In this document: one piece after another, positions 24,844-34,221 of the stretch
Position numbering within the stretch: the first letter of the stretch is position 1
Layout: the number at the start of each line of letters is the position of its first letter
DNA from: Acidimicrobiaceae bacterium
GTDB taxonomy: Bacteria; Actinomycetota; Acidimicrobiia; Acidimicrobiales; RAAP-2
Length of the DNA: 36,137 nt
Assembly (NCBI GenBank): GCA_003160635.1
Contig: PMLV01000091.1
Coordinates: 11,585-47,721, forward strand
Direction: 5' to 3'
Notes under the pieces: generated by a model
The model's database searches: none
What the model saw: only the letters and a program-made list of their open reading frames with translations
What the model was told of the DNA's origin: nothing
Position numbers and translations under genes: made by a program

Positions 24844-24961
24844 AGAACGTCGTCCCTGGGGGCGCGCTTATTTCCGGGGACATCTGGGTAGGGTGAGCGG
24901 AACGAAATCATGGGGAACGGACCGCCTTCGTGGTGCGGCCGATGGACGACGGAAGGATGGG

Positions 24962-26227
24962 ATGTCCGAAGACAGCGGGCCAGCCATGCCATCCGACCTC
25001 GCAGCGGCCTACGCGGCCGTGCGTCGTACCACCGAACGCCTGGCCTCACCCCTGAGCGCCGAGGACCAGACCGTGCAGTCCATGCCGGACGTCAGCCCCA
25101 CGAAATGGCACCGGGCCCACGTCACCTGGTTTTTCGAGACGTTCGTCCTGGGACCGAACGTGGATGCCTACCGCCCGTACGACGATGCGTTCGCGTACAT
25201 CTTCAACTCGTACTATGAGGCGCTCGGCGATCGGCATCCCCGCTCTGAACGCGGGCTGATCTCGCGGCCGGGCATCGATGAAGTGGCCCGTTACCGGGAG
25301 TTCGTCGACGAGGCGATGGGGACTCTCTTGGAGGGGGAGCTCGAAGCGGGAGTGCGCGATCTGATCACGCTCGGCCTGCACCATGAGCAACAGCATCAAG
25401 AGCTGTTGCTCATGGACATCAAGCACGTCCTGTCGCGCAACCCGATGCGTCCCGTGTATGTCCCGGAGGGGCGTGGGCCCGGTGATGGCACCGCCCCGCC
25501 CAAAGCCGGGTGGATCGAACATGCCGGAGGGGTAGCCGAGATCGGGCACTCCGGAAGCGGCTTCGGGTTTGACAACGAATTTCCGCGTCACCGGGTTTTT
25601 CTCACCCCGTTCGCCTTGGCCGACCGTCCGGTCACGTGCGGGGAATGGATGGGGTTCATGGAGGACGGCGGCTACAGCCGGCCCGAGTTCTGGCTCTCCG
25701 ACGGCTGGTCGGAGGTGATCGCTCAGGGCTGGAAGGCCCCTCTGTACTGGTTCCATGTTGCCGACGAGCCCCACCAGTGGCAGCAGTTCACCCTCTCCGG
25801 CGTCCGACCCGTCGATCCCGATGAACCGGTCTGTCACGTCAGCTACTACGAGGCTGACGCGTTCGCGCACTGGACAGGGAAGCGCCTGCCCACCGAGGCG
25901 GAGTGGGAGGCGATCGCCACCGTGGCGGGAGAGGGAACCAACTTTCTGGGCCCCGAGGTGCCACATCCCCTCCCTGCCCTCACTACCAACGCACTCTTGG
26001 GCGATGTCTGGGAGTGGACGTCGAGCGCCTACACCCCGTATCCGGGGTTTCGGGCTGCTCCGGGCGCCGTGGGCGAGTACAACGGGAAATTCATGGTGAG
26101 TCAATACGTGCTGCGCGGCGGATGCTGCGCCACCCCCCCGGGCCATGCCCGAACCACCTATCGCAACTTCTTCCCGCCCCGAGCCCGTTGGGCGTTCAGC
26201 GGCGTCCGGTTGGCCCAGGATCCCTGA
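24962..26227 (+). CDS. egtB: Ergothioneine sulfoxide synthase EgtB
   Basis: 421 aa. Non-heme iron enzyme that joins trimethylhistidine (hercynine) to a thiol substrate with O2. An N-terminal DinB-like domain supplies iron ligands H50 or H53 in KWHRAH and the Hx3HxE motif H141-H145-E147; a C-terminal FGE-sulfatase-like domain follows. The tail GGCCATPPGHARTTYRNFF (386-404) resembles EgtB enzymes of cyanobacteria, proteobacteria and Chloracidobacterium more than the mycobacterial form, hinting at cysteine as the sulfur donor; that is from memory of the family. ATG 24962 has GGAAGG just upstream. Six bases separate it from egtD. Confidence 0.94.
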   Translation: MSEDSGPAMPSDLAAAYAAVRRTTERLASPLSAEDQTVQSMPDVSPTKWHRAHVTWFFETFVLGPNVDAYRPYDDAFAYIFNSYYEALGDRHPRSERGLISRPGIDEVARYREFVDEAMGTLLEGELEAGVRDLITLGLHHEQQHQELLLMDIKHVLSRNPMRPVYVPEGRGPGDGTAPPKAGWIEHAGGVAEIGHSGSGFGFDNEFPRHRVFLTPFALADRPVTCGEWMGFMEDGGYSRPEFWLSDGWSEVIAQGWKAPLYWFHVADEPHQWQQFTLSGVRPVDPDEPVCHVSYYEADAFAHWTGKRLPTEAEWEAIATVAGEGTNFLGPEVPHPLPALTTNALLGDVWEWTSSAYTPYPGFRAAPGAVGEYNGKFMVSQYVLRGGCCATPPGHARTTYRNFFPPRARWAFSGVRLAQDP

Positions 26228-26233
26228 TCGAGC

Positions 26234-27205
26234 ATGACCTACACCATAGATGTACACATCTCGCCCGACGAAGTCCGTCGACGCATGCGTGCCGATGCCA
26301 TCGCCGGCCTCCAGGCCGACGCGAAGTCGATCCCTCCGGTCTGGTTCTACGACGAACGCGGGAGCCAGCTCTTCGAAGAGATCACGCGCCTGCCCGAGTA
26401 CTACCCCACTCGTTCCGAACGGCGGCTCTTGGAGGCATTCGCACCGGCGATCGCCCAGCTATCCAAAGCGGACACGTTGGTTGAGCTCGGCGCCGGTTCC
26501 TGCGAAAAGACCCGAGTCCTCTTGCGCGCGCTCCAACAGCTCGGCACGCTTTCCACGTACGTGCCCTTTGACATCAGCGATGAATTTCTCCGAGATGCCG
26601 CCTCGACGCTCACGAAGGAATACGACCCGCTCACGGTACATCTGGTGATCGGTGATTTCAGCGAGCACCTGGCCGAGATCCCCACCGGTGGCCGGCGCCT
26701 GGTGGCTTTCTTGGGGGGAACGATCGGCAACCTCGACCCGGCCCGGCGCGCGCGTTTCCTCTTCGATCTGAACTGCACGATGTCGAGCGACGATTCCTTC
26801 CTCCTCGGGGCCGATCTCGTCAAAGAGCGGCAGCGGCTGGTGGCCGCCTACGACGACGCGGCCGGTGTCACCGCGCGGTTCAACAAGAACGTCCTCCATG
26901 TGCTCAATGAGCAACTAGGGGGGAACTTCGATCCCGACCTGTTCGCGCATGTCGCGTTGTGGAACGACGAGGAGCAGTGGATCGAAATGCGCCTGCGAGC
27001 CCTCGGGCCCTCTGAGGTCACGCTTCGAGAGGCCGGCATCGCGGTCCGATTCGACCAAGGTGACGACATCCTCACCGAGATAAGCGCCAAGTTCACTCCG
27101 GACATGATCGAAAAGGAACTTGGCGCGGCGGGATTCGTGATCGACGGCATGTGGGGTGCCGATGAAGGAGAGTTTCTCCTGACCTTGGCCCATCCCTTCT
27201 GCTAG
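26234..27205 (+). CDS. egtD: Histidine N-alpha-methyltransferase EgtD
   Basis: 323 aa. SAM-dependent enzyme converting histidine to hercynine, the first step of ergothioneine synthesis. SAM motif VELGAGSCEKTR (83-94). Histidine-binding residues known from the mycobacterial enzyme are all present at the same numbers: Y56 (LPEYYPTR), N166 (GTIGNL), Y206, E282 and S284 (TEIS). Length is normal. Its TAG shares the four bases CTAG with the stop of the convergent YfhO-like gene. No egtA, egtC or egtE is in the window. Confidence 0.96.
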   Translation: MTYTIDVHISPDEVRRRMRADAIAGLQADAKSIPPVWFYDERGSQLFEEITRLPEYYPTRSERRLLEAFAPAIAQLSKADTLVELGAGSCEKTRVLLRALQQLGTLSTYVPFDISDEFLRDAASTLTKEYDPLTVHLVIGDFSEHLAEIPTGGRRLVAFLGGTIGNLDPARRARFLFDLNCTMSSDDSFLLGADLVKERQRLVAAYDDAAGVTARFNKNVLHVLNEQLGGNFDPDLFAHVALWNDEEQWIEMRLRALGPSEVTLREAGIAVRFDQGDDILTEISAKFTPDMIEKELGAAGFVIDGMWGADEGEFLLTLAHPFC

Positions 27206-29985
27206 ACGGCGGCGGCCTCCCGGCTCGGCGCGCGGGTGTCATTTGTCGGTGCGGAGTGCTCGTCGTCCCCGTGGGCCGGCGCGCGGAGACCACGGCGCCA
27301 CCGGCCCCAACGGCTCGACCGACGGAGCACACACTCGACGAGCAACAACAACAAGAGCAGTGCCGCCCCCTCGCTGAGCACGCTTGCCACCAGCCAGTGT
27401 CGAGGTTGATACGAGAACGTGACGACATCGCTGCCGGCGGGAGCCGCGACCTGCTGGACCAGGCCGTGCTTGACCACAGGAACGGTCTCCGCCGGCCCCC
27501 CGTTCGACGAGATGGACGCTTGCCAGCCCACGTCCCATGCCACGTCGCGCACCACAAGCACCGGTGCGCGCGCCCGCACGCGGATCGATTCGGCATTGTC
27601 GCTCTGTGCGAGCACCTCGACGCGTGGGGCCGGGGCGTCGCGGCGCGCCACGGCGTAGACGGGAGTGGGGGCGTGGGTGCTGACGTAGAGGGTGTACCGG
27701 TCGACCGACCCCTGTTGACGCCATGGGCCTGGTTGCACGGCGCTCGAGAGTGCGCCATCCAACTCGTAGGACCTCTGCCCGATCACGATGTCCGATTGGT
27801 GTCGGGGAAGGCGGCCCGAGACGACCTGGACGACCAGGCCGACGGCGGTGCCCCGGGGCAACAGGCTCCCGACGCTCCGGGCGCCACGGACCACGGAAAC
27901 GGGCGGTCCCCAGTTGGTAACCCCGCTGGACGCCAAGGTGCCGAACCGGATCCGCGCCGGCGTGGCTCCCGGGGCGAGGAGCAGGTTGGCGCGCGCCGGG
28001 GAAAGCGACTCCCCGAAGAACCACTTGCTGGACTGTCCCGCTGCTATCTGCTGGCGGGGCAGCGGATTGTACGAGTAGCCGGCGTCGGCGAAGTTGCCCC
28101 GATTCCCGAGAGGCAGGACCGAGTCATGTCCCTTCGCCTCGGACGCCTGCTTGACCTCTTCCAAGGCGTGGGGCGTGCCGCTCAGGGGTACCAAGAAGTA
28201 CTCCGGCGCGGTCAGTATGTCCTGGAGGTCGAGTTGCCGGAACGACCCCGTTCCAAGGCGAGGGACGTTCAAGTCGCCCTCGGAGTGCGTCAGCGTGACC
28301 GCGTTGTAGTTCCCGTTGACAATGGAGGCATAGCCACCGACCGACGGAAGCCGCGCCAGGACATTCGCGTCCGGCCGGCCCGTGATCGCGGTCGTCAGCC
28401 CGCTGGAGTAGTCCTGCGGATCGTAGAAGGCGAAGCGCCCACCCGGGGCCAAATGTCCCGCCACGTAGCCCTCTACCACGGTGTTACCGGACAGCACCGC
28501 GTTCGAGGGCGTCGTGACCAGCGAGCTGGTCCCGGCGACCAGGCCGAGGTCGGCCGCCATGAATACGGCCACCACCCAGAGCCAGAGTCGGCGACGCGTG
28601 GCTGCTCGCAGCCATGTCACGACGGCCGCCACCAGACAGAAGCCCAAGGCGATGAGGCTGGCTTCGCGGACGGTGTGCACCTCGGCGGCCGAACCCGAGG
28701 CGGTGGTCAGGGACGTGATCAAGGACCGCGGGGCGACGATGGCCCACGTCAGGAGCCCGAGCACCGTCGCCGCCGGGATGCATCCCACCCAACGATCGAA
28801 TCTCACTTCCGCGCGGCCGGGGTCCGGGGCCCGGTCGAGCCATCCGGCAAAGAGGACGCAGACGGCGGTGGAGACATCGATCATGTTCCGGCTCTGCAGA
28901 CGCTGATGGCCGTACAGCGGGATGACGTTGAAGATGTGCTCGAGCGGAGTGTTCGCCCCCAGGGCCAACAAAAGGCCGACAACGCCGATGATGTACCACG
29001 TGCCCCGCTCGCGGGGCGACAGGCATGAGGGCCAGCGAGGCCGCCAGAGCGTGAGGAGGGCCACGAGGGGCAGAACACCCACGTAGATGCCGACCTCGGG
29101 CAAGTTGTAATGAGAGAAGAACGTCGCTTCGCCGAGGTGGCCGTAGCCTCCGAAGAGGTACGGCACCAGCGACAGCAGCCCGTTGGCCGGCGGGAAGCTC
29201 CCCGTGCCCGCAAAGGACGCGCCGAGCGCCGAGCGCTGCGAGGTGGAGATGGCGGCGATGCCGGGCAACCACTGCACCGCGGACACGGACAGGGCGAGCA
29301 CCGCGCTGACGCCGCATCGCGTCAGCACCCGCCACCAACTCCGGCGATCGAACCCGGCCGAGAGGGCGGCGTAGGCGATGATCAAGAAGCCCTCGTCCAG
29401 CATGGCCTCGGGCGCACCGCCGAAGATGACGAGGGCGAACGCGACACCGAGGAGGACCGACCAGCGCCAGCGCCCGTCACGCACGATGTGGAGCACCGCC
29501 AGGAGCATGAAGGGAAGGGATACATATCCCTCGGTCATGTCCACGTGGTTGACCTGGCTCAGCACCACCCCCGAGAACGAAAACGTGGCGGCCGCAAGCA
29601 CGCAGGCCGTCGTCGAAAGCTTGAGCGCCCGCAGGAAGAGGTACATGCCGACGGCGATGAGCGAGAAGAGGATCACCTCTGTGGCGATCCATGCCGCGCG
29701 ATCAGGAAGGATCGCGAAGAGCCCGCTGAGCGGGTAGAACGCCCCGGCGTTGAAACCCGCCAGAAGAGGAGTGCCACTGAAGATGTATTGATCCCAAAAC
29801 GGCAGTTCGCCCTGGCGATACATGGAGCCGACCAGCACGTGGAGCGGGTAGTTCTGCTGGAGGTTGTCGCCCGTGACGAGGAGATGGCCGCCGAAGATGT
29901 CCGGAAGGATGAACGCCGCCGCAGGAAGGCCGATCAACACGCCATAGGGCCAGAGGGGCCCGATCCGGGTGCGCGCGCGCTTCAC
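27202..29985 (-). CDS. YfhO-like large membrane protein (putative glycosyltransferase)
   Basis: About 927 aa from GTG 29985. The N-terminal half is a polytopic membrane region of about 12-13 helices with family-like segments GDNLQQNYPLHVLVGSM, GELPFWDQYIFSGTPLLAGF, YPLSGLFAILP and LYGHQRLQSRNM. The C-terminal part (about 480-880) is a soluble outer domain, followed by a final helix (LLLLLLLVECVL) and a basic tail. YfhO of Bacillus subtilis is linked to glycosylation of lipoteichoic acid; here the substrate is unknown. The frame is open to TTG 30021, but GTG 29985 leaves a short basic N-terminus before the first helix. Divergent from an MptB-like gene. Confidence 0.83.
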   Translation of the reverse strand: MKRARTRIGPLWPYGVLIGLPAAAFILPDIFGGHLLVTGDNLQQNYPLHVLVGSMYRQGELPFWDQYIFSGTPLLAGFNAGAFYPLSGLFAILPDRAAWIATEVILFSLIAVGMYLFLRALKLSTTACVLAAATFSFSGVVLSQVNHVDMTEGYVSLPFMLLAVLHIVRDGRWRWSVLLGVAFALVIFGGAPEAMLDEGFLIIAYAALSAGFDRRSWWRVLTRCGVSAVLALSVSAVQWLPGIAAISTSQRSALGASFAGTGSFPPANGLLSLVPYLFGGYGHLGEATFFSHYNLPEVGIYVGVLPLVALLTLWRPRWPSCLSPRERGTWYIIGVVGLLLALGANTPLEHIFNVIPLYGHQRLQSRNMIDVSTAVCVLFAGWLDRAPDPGRAEVRFDRWVGCIPAATVLGLLTWAIVAPRSLITSLTTASGSAAEVHTVREASLIALGFCLVAAVVTWLRAATRRRLWLWVVAVFMAADLGLVAGTSSLVTTPSNAVLSGNTVVEGYVAGHLAPGGRFAFYDPQDYSSGLTTAITGRPDANVLARLPSVGGYASIVNGNYNAVTLTHSEGDLNVPRLGTGSFRQLDLQDILTAPEYFLVPLSGTPHALEEVKQASEAKGHDSVLPLGNRGNFADAGYSYNPLPRQQIAAGQSSKWFFGESLSPARANLLLAPGATPARIRFGTLASSGVTNWGPPVSVVRGARSVGSLLPRGTAVGLVVQVVSGRLPRHQSDIVIGQRSYELDGALSSAVQPGPWRQQGSVDRYTLYVSTHAPTPVYAVARRDAPAPRVEVLAQSDNAESIRVRARAPVLVVRDVAWDVGWQASISSNGGPAETVPVVKHGLVQQVAAPAGSDVVTFSYQPRHWLVASVLSEGAALLLLLLLVECVLRRSSRWGRWRRGLRAPAHGDDEHSAPTNDTRAPSREAAAV

Positions 29986-30223
29986 AGCTCGACCATCTTC
30001 ACCTCGAGCGAGCCCCACCAAGAACGTTGCACATCCCCGGGCTACTCCCCTGGTTCTCTGGTCGGGCGAGGACCCGGGTCCGCATGGTGCATCTTCCGGT
30101 TTGATGACAGCTAGATTTCACCCCCGTGACAGCGCGCATTCTTCTTCGGACTGCTGGGATTTCCCTGAGGATCCGGCCCGGAAGCAGGACGCCACGGGCA
30201 CAGCTGTCATAAGGAAGAGCGAC

Positions 30224-31762
30224 ATGGATCCCGAGACATCGAGCGGCACGCTGGCGCCGCACCCCCTGACGGCGACCGCCGTGTTGGGGTTCGCGGCCAC
30301 GTTGGCCATTGTTGCCGGGGCCTTGCTCGGGGGTTCCGCGTACGAGACGCACGTGCCCGGGGCATGGTTCTTCGGCATGCCCGGCGGCCTTTTCGGTTCG
30401 ATCGGGTCCTCGCAGGCGCATCCCCCGATCTACGCCGTCATCGCCGTGTACGGAGGGATGATCCTCCTGGTGCGCGTGTGGATCGGATTCTTGCGCCACC
30501 TCTCCTCGCACCGCGGTCTGCCCGTCCGCCGGGTCGTGCTCGTGGTCGTCGTGTGGGCCTTGCCGCTCCTGTTGGCCCCGCCGCTGTTCAGCCGCGATGT
30601 CTACAGCTACGCGGGGCAAGGTGAGATGGTCAGTCACCACATCGATCCCTACGTCTACGGCACCGGAATCTTGGGGTCGACCCCGTTCAGCACAATGCCC
30701 GATTCGGTATGGACGAATACACCGTCACCCTATGGACCGACGTACTTGTCAATTGACGGTGTGCTCGACAAGGCGTCCGGGCACAAGATCCTGCCGGACA
30801 TCCTCTTGCTCCGGTTGCTCGAACTGGCCGGGCTCGCGATGATCGTCGGGGCCACGCCCTCGCTGGCTCGCCGCCTGGGACGGGATCCGGCGCACGCCGT
30901 GCTCATCGGCGCCGGGTGTCCCTTGGTGCTGATGACGATGATCGGCGGGGCGCACAACGAGGCGCTCATGCTGGGCCTGCTCATGGCGGGACTCGCCGTC
31001 GCCATGCGGTGGGGCACCGTTCCGGGCATCGTCCTCTGCGCGATCGCGGCCGGGGTCAAGTCACCCGCCCTGCTGGGTGTGCTGTTCTTGGGCTGGACCT
31101 GGGCCGGACCTGGTGCGTCGGTGATGCGGCGTCTCACCCATGTGGTCGGAGCCGGGCTCATCGCGCTTTCCACGTTGGAAGTGATCTCGTGGCTCTCCGA
31201 TACCGGCTGGGGTTGGCTCCGCACCACGACGGCGGCCGACAAATCGTTCACCGGCGTCACCCCGGTGGACGCTATCTCGAAGGCGGCGTCGGCCCTGGCG
31301 AGCGTGGTGAACGTGCACTTCTCCGAGCTCGGCGCCCGCACCGTTGTCAGCGCCCTCGGGCTCGCCTGCGCCGCGGCGGTCGGGATCTGGCTGCTTCTCG
31401 GTTCGTCCGACCTCACCGTTCCCCGTAACCTCGGCCTGACCCTGCTCGTCGTGGCGCTGTTGGGTCCGATCCTCTGGAGCTGGTACGCCACCTGGGGCGT
31501 GATCGTCCTGGCTCCAGCTCTCACGCCCACCATCCGGCGCGTCATCATCGCCATCAGCACCTTTGAAGCCTTCGTGGGCATCTCTTCGGTCAAGAACCTC
31601 GTCCTCACGGTGTTCCATGCCGGGATCCTGCCTGACCTCATCCTCGTGGCCGCTCTTTTGGCCATCGTGATCGTCCCGCTGGGTCAGTTCGGTCGAACCC
31701 GTCCATCCCTCCGCTCGGTTGGGCCGGGCACGAGTCGACCGATGGTCGGGCTGCCGGCATAG
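30224..31762 (+). CDS. MptB-like polyprenyl-phosphomannose alpha-1,6-mannosyltransferase family
   Basis: 512 aa from ATG 30224, with GGAAGAG upstream. GT-C membrane protein with about 12-13 helices. The first outer loop carries LFSRDVYSYAGQGEMVSHHIDPYVYG, the diagnostic block of the MptB/Rv1459c family (catalytic Asp in SRDVYSY). NTPSPYGPTYLSID follows, another family-typical segment. MptB extends the mannan core of lipomannan in corynebacteria and mycobacteria; whether this organism makes such a glycan is not shown. The upstream frame to 29969 overlaps the divergent gene and is rejected. Confidence 0.85.
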   Translation: MDPETSSGTLAPHPLTATAVLGFAATLAIVAGALLGGSAYETHVPGAWFFGMPGGLFGSIGSSQAHPPIYAVIAVYGGMILLVRVWIGFLRHLSSHRGLPVRRVVLVVVVWALPLLLAPPLFSRDVYSYAGQGEMVSHHIDPYVYGTGILGSTPFSTMPDSVWTNTPSPYGPTYLSIDGVLDKASGHKILPDILLLRLLELAGLAMIVGATPSLARRLGRDPAHAVLIGAGCPLVLMTMIGGAHNEALMLGLLMAGLAVAMRWGTVPGIVLCAIAAGVKSPALLGVLFLGWTWAGPGASVMRRLTHVVGAGLIALSTLEVISWLSDTGWGWLRTTTAADKSFTGVTPVDAISKAASALASVVNVHFSELGARTVVSALGLACAAAVGIWLLLGSSDLTVPRNLGLTLLVVALLGPILWSWYATWGVIVLAPALTPTIRRVIIAISTFEAFVGISSVKNLVLTVFHAGILPDLILVAALLAIVIVPLGQFGRTRPSLRSVGPGTSRPMVGLPA

Positions 31763-31778
31763 CCCGCCCGCTTCTGCG

Positions 31779-32579
31779 TCACCACGTCAGGCCGAGCGCC
31801 TGACGCATGGTCGCCTCCAGCTCGGCATCGCTCATCGTGCGACGAAGGCCGAGGACCAGCGCGGCATCCTTCCCGACCTCGACCCGCAAAGGTGTCGAAG
31901 GGACTTCCAGGGCATCGGCCACCGCGTGCGCGACCACTTCTGGACCCGGCCTTCCCTCCGGACCGGTCAGCGTCTCGACGGTGGCGTCCCACTGCGCGGA
32001 CAGCTCCCGATACACATCGGGCCCGGCATGATCGGCCGTGTGCCGCATGCCGGGAGCGATGTACCCGGGCTCAATGATGACGACCCGGATACCGAAGTGC
32101 CCGAGCTCGAAGTGAAGGGTCTCCGAAAGCGCCTCGAGTGCATGCTTGGATGCCGCGTAGACGCCCTCGAGGGGTGTGCCGATGCGGCCCTGCACCGAGC
32201 TGACGTTGACCAGCACGCCACTCCCCCGCTCCCGCCACCGGGGTACGACCGCCTGGGACAGCCGGAGGGGACCAAGAGTATTGACATCGAGCACACGGGC
32301 AAACTCCTCGAGCGGGAAGCTCTCCAAGGGACCTCGTCCGGTGACTCCCGCATTGTTGACAACGGCATCGAGCTCTCCGGCCGCGCCGACCGCGGCCGCC
32401 ACCGACTCGGTGCTCCGCACATCGAGACTCAGAACCCGCTCGACCTTGAGGTCCTGCAGCGCCGCCACGTCTCGGGCCGTGGCCACCACGTCGTGACCCC
32501 GCTCGGTCAGGACTTCAGCGATGGACCGGCCGATGGAACGACCGGCACCGGTGACCAACACGCGCACGGGACTCAGCAT
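31779..32579 (-). CDS. Short-chain dehydrogenase/reductase (classical SDR)
   Basis: 266 aa. Rossmann fold with cofactor loop TGAGRSIG (10-17), R37 after the second strand favouring NADP(H), NNAG (75-78), and the catalytic serine in NVSSVQ with Y141-x3-K145 (YAASK). The C-terminal 70 residues (IIEPGYIAPGMR onwards) form the substrate region. The substrate is unknown. ATG 32579 lies 29 bp after the hydrolase gene on the same strand, so it is probably last in that operon. The frame upstream is open but overlaps the hydrolase. Confidence 0.9.
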   Translation of the reverse strand: MLSPVRVLVTGAGRSIGRSIAEVLTERGHDVVATARDVAALQDLKVERVLSLDVRSTESVAAAVGAAGELDAVVNNAGVTGRGPLESFPLEEFARVLDVNTLGPLRLSQAVVPRWRERGSGVLVNVSSVQGRIGTPLEGVYAASKHALEALSETLHFELGHFGIRVVIIEPGYIAPGMRHTADHAGPDVYRELSAQWDATVETLTGPEGRPGPEVVAHAVADALEVPSTPLRVEVGKDAALVLGLRRTMSDAELEATMRQALGLTW

Positions 32580-32608
32580 GCCACGGGGACCCCCGTCGCC
32601 CGTGTGGT

Positions 32609-34189
32609 TCAGCGCCAGCTGTCCCGAGCCGAGACCAGCCCCGTTTCGGGGGAGAGGAAATGCCCGCTCAGCGTGCGCTCCGAGGTACGCATGCACCATT
32701 GCAGTAATTCCTGGGTGCATTCCCATGCCGCGTTCTTCCATCTGTCCCCGGGTTCGCTGCACAGGTTGTGGATCTGGTCAGGATCTTCACGCAGATCGAA
32801 GAGCAGGGGCGGGAAGATGTCGGCCGAAGTGGCGAACTGCACGTACTTGTGCGTGGTGCCGCGCGAGACCGCCAACGAGCAGTGACTCATCGGAACGTCC
32901 AGGAACCGTTCGACCATCTGGGCCGAGGGATCGGAGAAGTCCCATTCGAAGTGGGCCACGTCCCGCCAGTGCTCAGGGGCAGGATGACCGCGAATGAACG
33001 GCGACAACGACCACCCGTCGGCCTGGAGCGGCACCTCGGCGCCGATGAACTCGCAGATGGTGGGGAGCACGTCGACAGATTCGGTGACTGCACCGATCAC
33101 CGACCCCCGGCCGGCGTCAGCCTCTGGGCGTGGGTCGACCACGATCAAGGGAACGTGGTAGCTCTCATCCCAATAGCCCAGTTTCTCGAGGAGCCAATGG
33201 TCGCCGCCCATTTCTCCGTGGTCACTGGTGACGATGACCAACGTCGACGCCGCCAGACCGCGTTGGACGAGGAAATCGAAGAGTGGTGCCAGGCCGTCAT
33301 CGACTTCTCGCTGCGCCCCGTAGTACGTCGCCCGCACCTGGCGTCGATCCCGATCGTGACGGGGCGCCATGACCTCGGGGACAGCGAGCAGCATGCCGGC
33401 AAAAGGGTGGATGGCCGCCTCGTCCTCAGGTCGCGTACACCCGGCAAAAGGCCCGATCTGTTCGACGTCGTAGAGGTCGTGGTAGCCGATCGGGTTGCGG
33501 CGGGGCGGATGGGGTCGTATGAACGACGCATGGATGAAGAACGGCTGGTTGCCGTACTCCTCCAGCCAGTCCACCACGGCCTGGCCGACGAATCTCGTCT
33601 GCGAGAGCTCGGCCGGGAACCGGGTCGGCGCCCAGGTGGCCCCGTGCTCCTCGGTTCCGGGGAATCCGGCAATCGGCTCGTAGAGTGCATGGGGATGGGC
33701 CGGCACGTCGAAACCCTGGCCGGCGAGCCACCTGCCCCAACCCGGACTGCCCTGCTCCCACGGGTCGCTGAGAACGGAGCGGAATCCGGGTAGGACGCCC
33801 TCGTACGTAAAGAGCCGGGGATCTCCCGGTGGGACCGTCCGGGGATCGACTGCCGTGTCGGTATGGCCAAAGAGGACGGGGTCGTAGCCCGATTCCCGGG
33901 CCACGAGCGCAACGTTGGTGAACCGGGCATCCAGGGGGGTGCCGTTGAGCACCGACCGGTTGCGATGCTGGTAGGTGCCGGTGTACAGGCAAGCCCGGGA
34001 GGGCCCGCATGGCGCGGCGTTGGCCCAGTGATTGGCGAACAGCACGCCTCGTCGGGCCAAGGCATCCAACGCCGGTGTCTCGAGAACGGGATGGCCGAGC
34101 GCCGACAAACAGTCCCCCCGCCACTGGTCGACCGTGATGAGCAGCACATTGCGGGGTGTGGCCACGGTCTCACTCTTGTCGATCCGCAC
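32609..34189 (-). CDS. Sulfatase-fold hydrolase, phosphonate monoester hydrolase-like
   Basis: 526 aa from GTG 34189. Alkaline-phosphatase superfamily. Metal site VDQWRGD (D21), the formylglycine consensus C61-G-P-S-R with LYTG after it, and the second metal site SDHGEMGGDH. The surrounding text (NGTPLDARFTN, GYDPVLFGHTDTAVDPR, YEGVLPGF) matches bacterial phosphonate monoester hydrolases / phosphodiesterases more than classical arylsulfatases. C61 would need conversion to formylglycine; no maturase is in the window (EgtB shares the fold but is not one). Another in-frame GTG (V9) could be the start. Follows the 83-aa gene by 32 bp. Confidence 0.88.
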   Translation of the reverse strand: MRIDKSETVATPRNVLLITVDQWRGDCLSALGHPVLETPALDALARRGVLFANHWANAAPCGPSRACLYTGTYQHRNRSVLNGTPLDARFTNVALVARESGYDPVLFGHTDTAVDPRTVPPGDPRLFTYEGVLPGFRSVLSDPWEQGSPGWGRWLAGQGFDVPAHPHALYEPIAGFPGTEEHGATWAPTRFPAELSQTRFVGQAVVDWLEEYGNQPFFIHASFIRPHPPRRNPIGYHDLYDVEQIGPFAGCTRPEDEAAIHPFAGMLLAVPEVMAPRHDRDRRQVRATYYGAQREVDDGLAPLFDFLVQRGLAASTLVIVTSDHGEMGGDHWLLEKLGYWDESYHVPLIVVDPRPEADAGRGSVIGAVTESVDVLPTICEFIGAEVPLQADGWSLSPFIRGHPAPEHWRDVAHFEWDFSDPSAQMVERFLDVPMSHCSLAVSRGTTHKYVQFATSADIFPPLLFDLREDPDQIHNLCSEPGDRWKNAAWECTQELLQWCMRTSERTLSGHFLSPETGLVSARDSWR

Positions 34190-34221
34190 TGCCTACGGGG
34201 AAATACCCCCCTTGAAAGATC

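Noticed and set aside
24962..26227. formylglycine-generating enzyme for the sulfatase-like protein
   Set aside because: The FGE-like domain is fused to a DinB domain with the Hx3HxE iron site and lies next to egtD, which identifies EgtB.
27256..29028. 590-codon open frame on the plus strand
   Set aside because: Antisense to the YfhO-like gene. Composition is charged and repetitive, with no recognisable domain.
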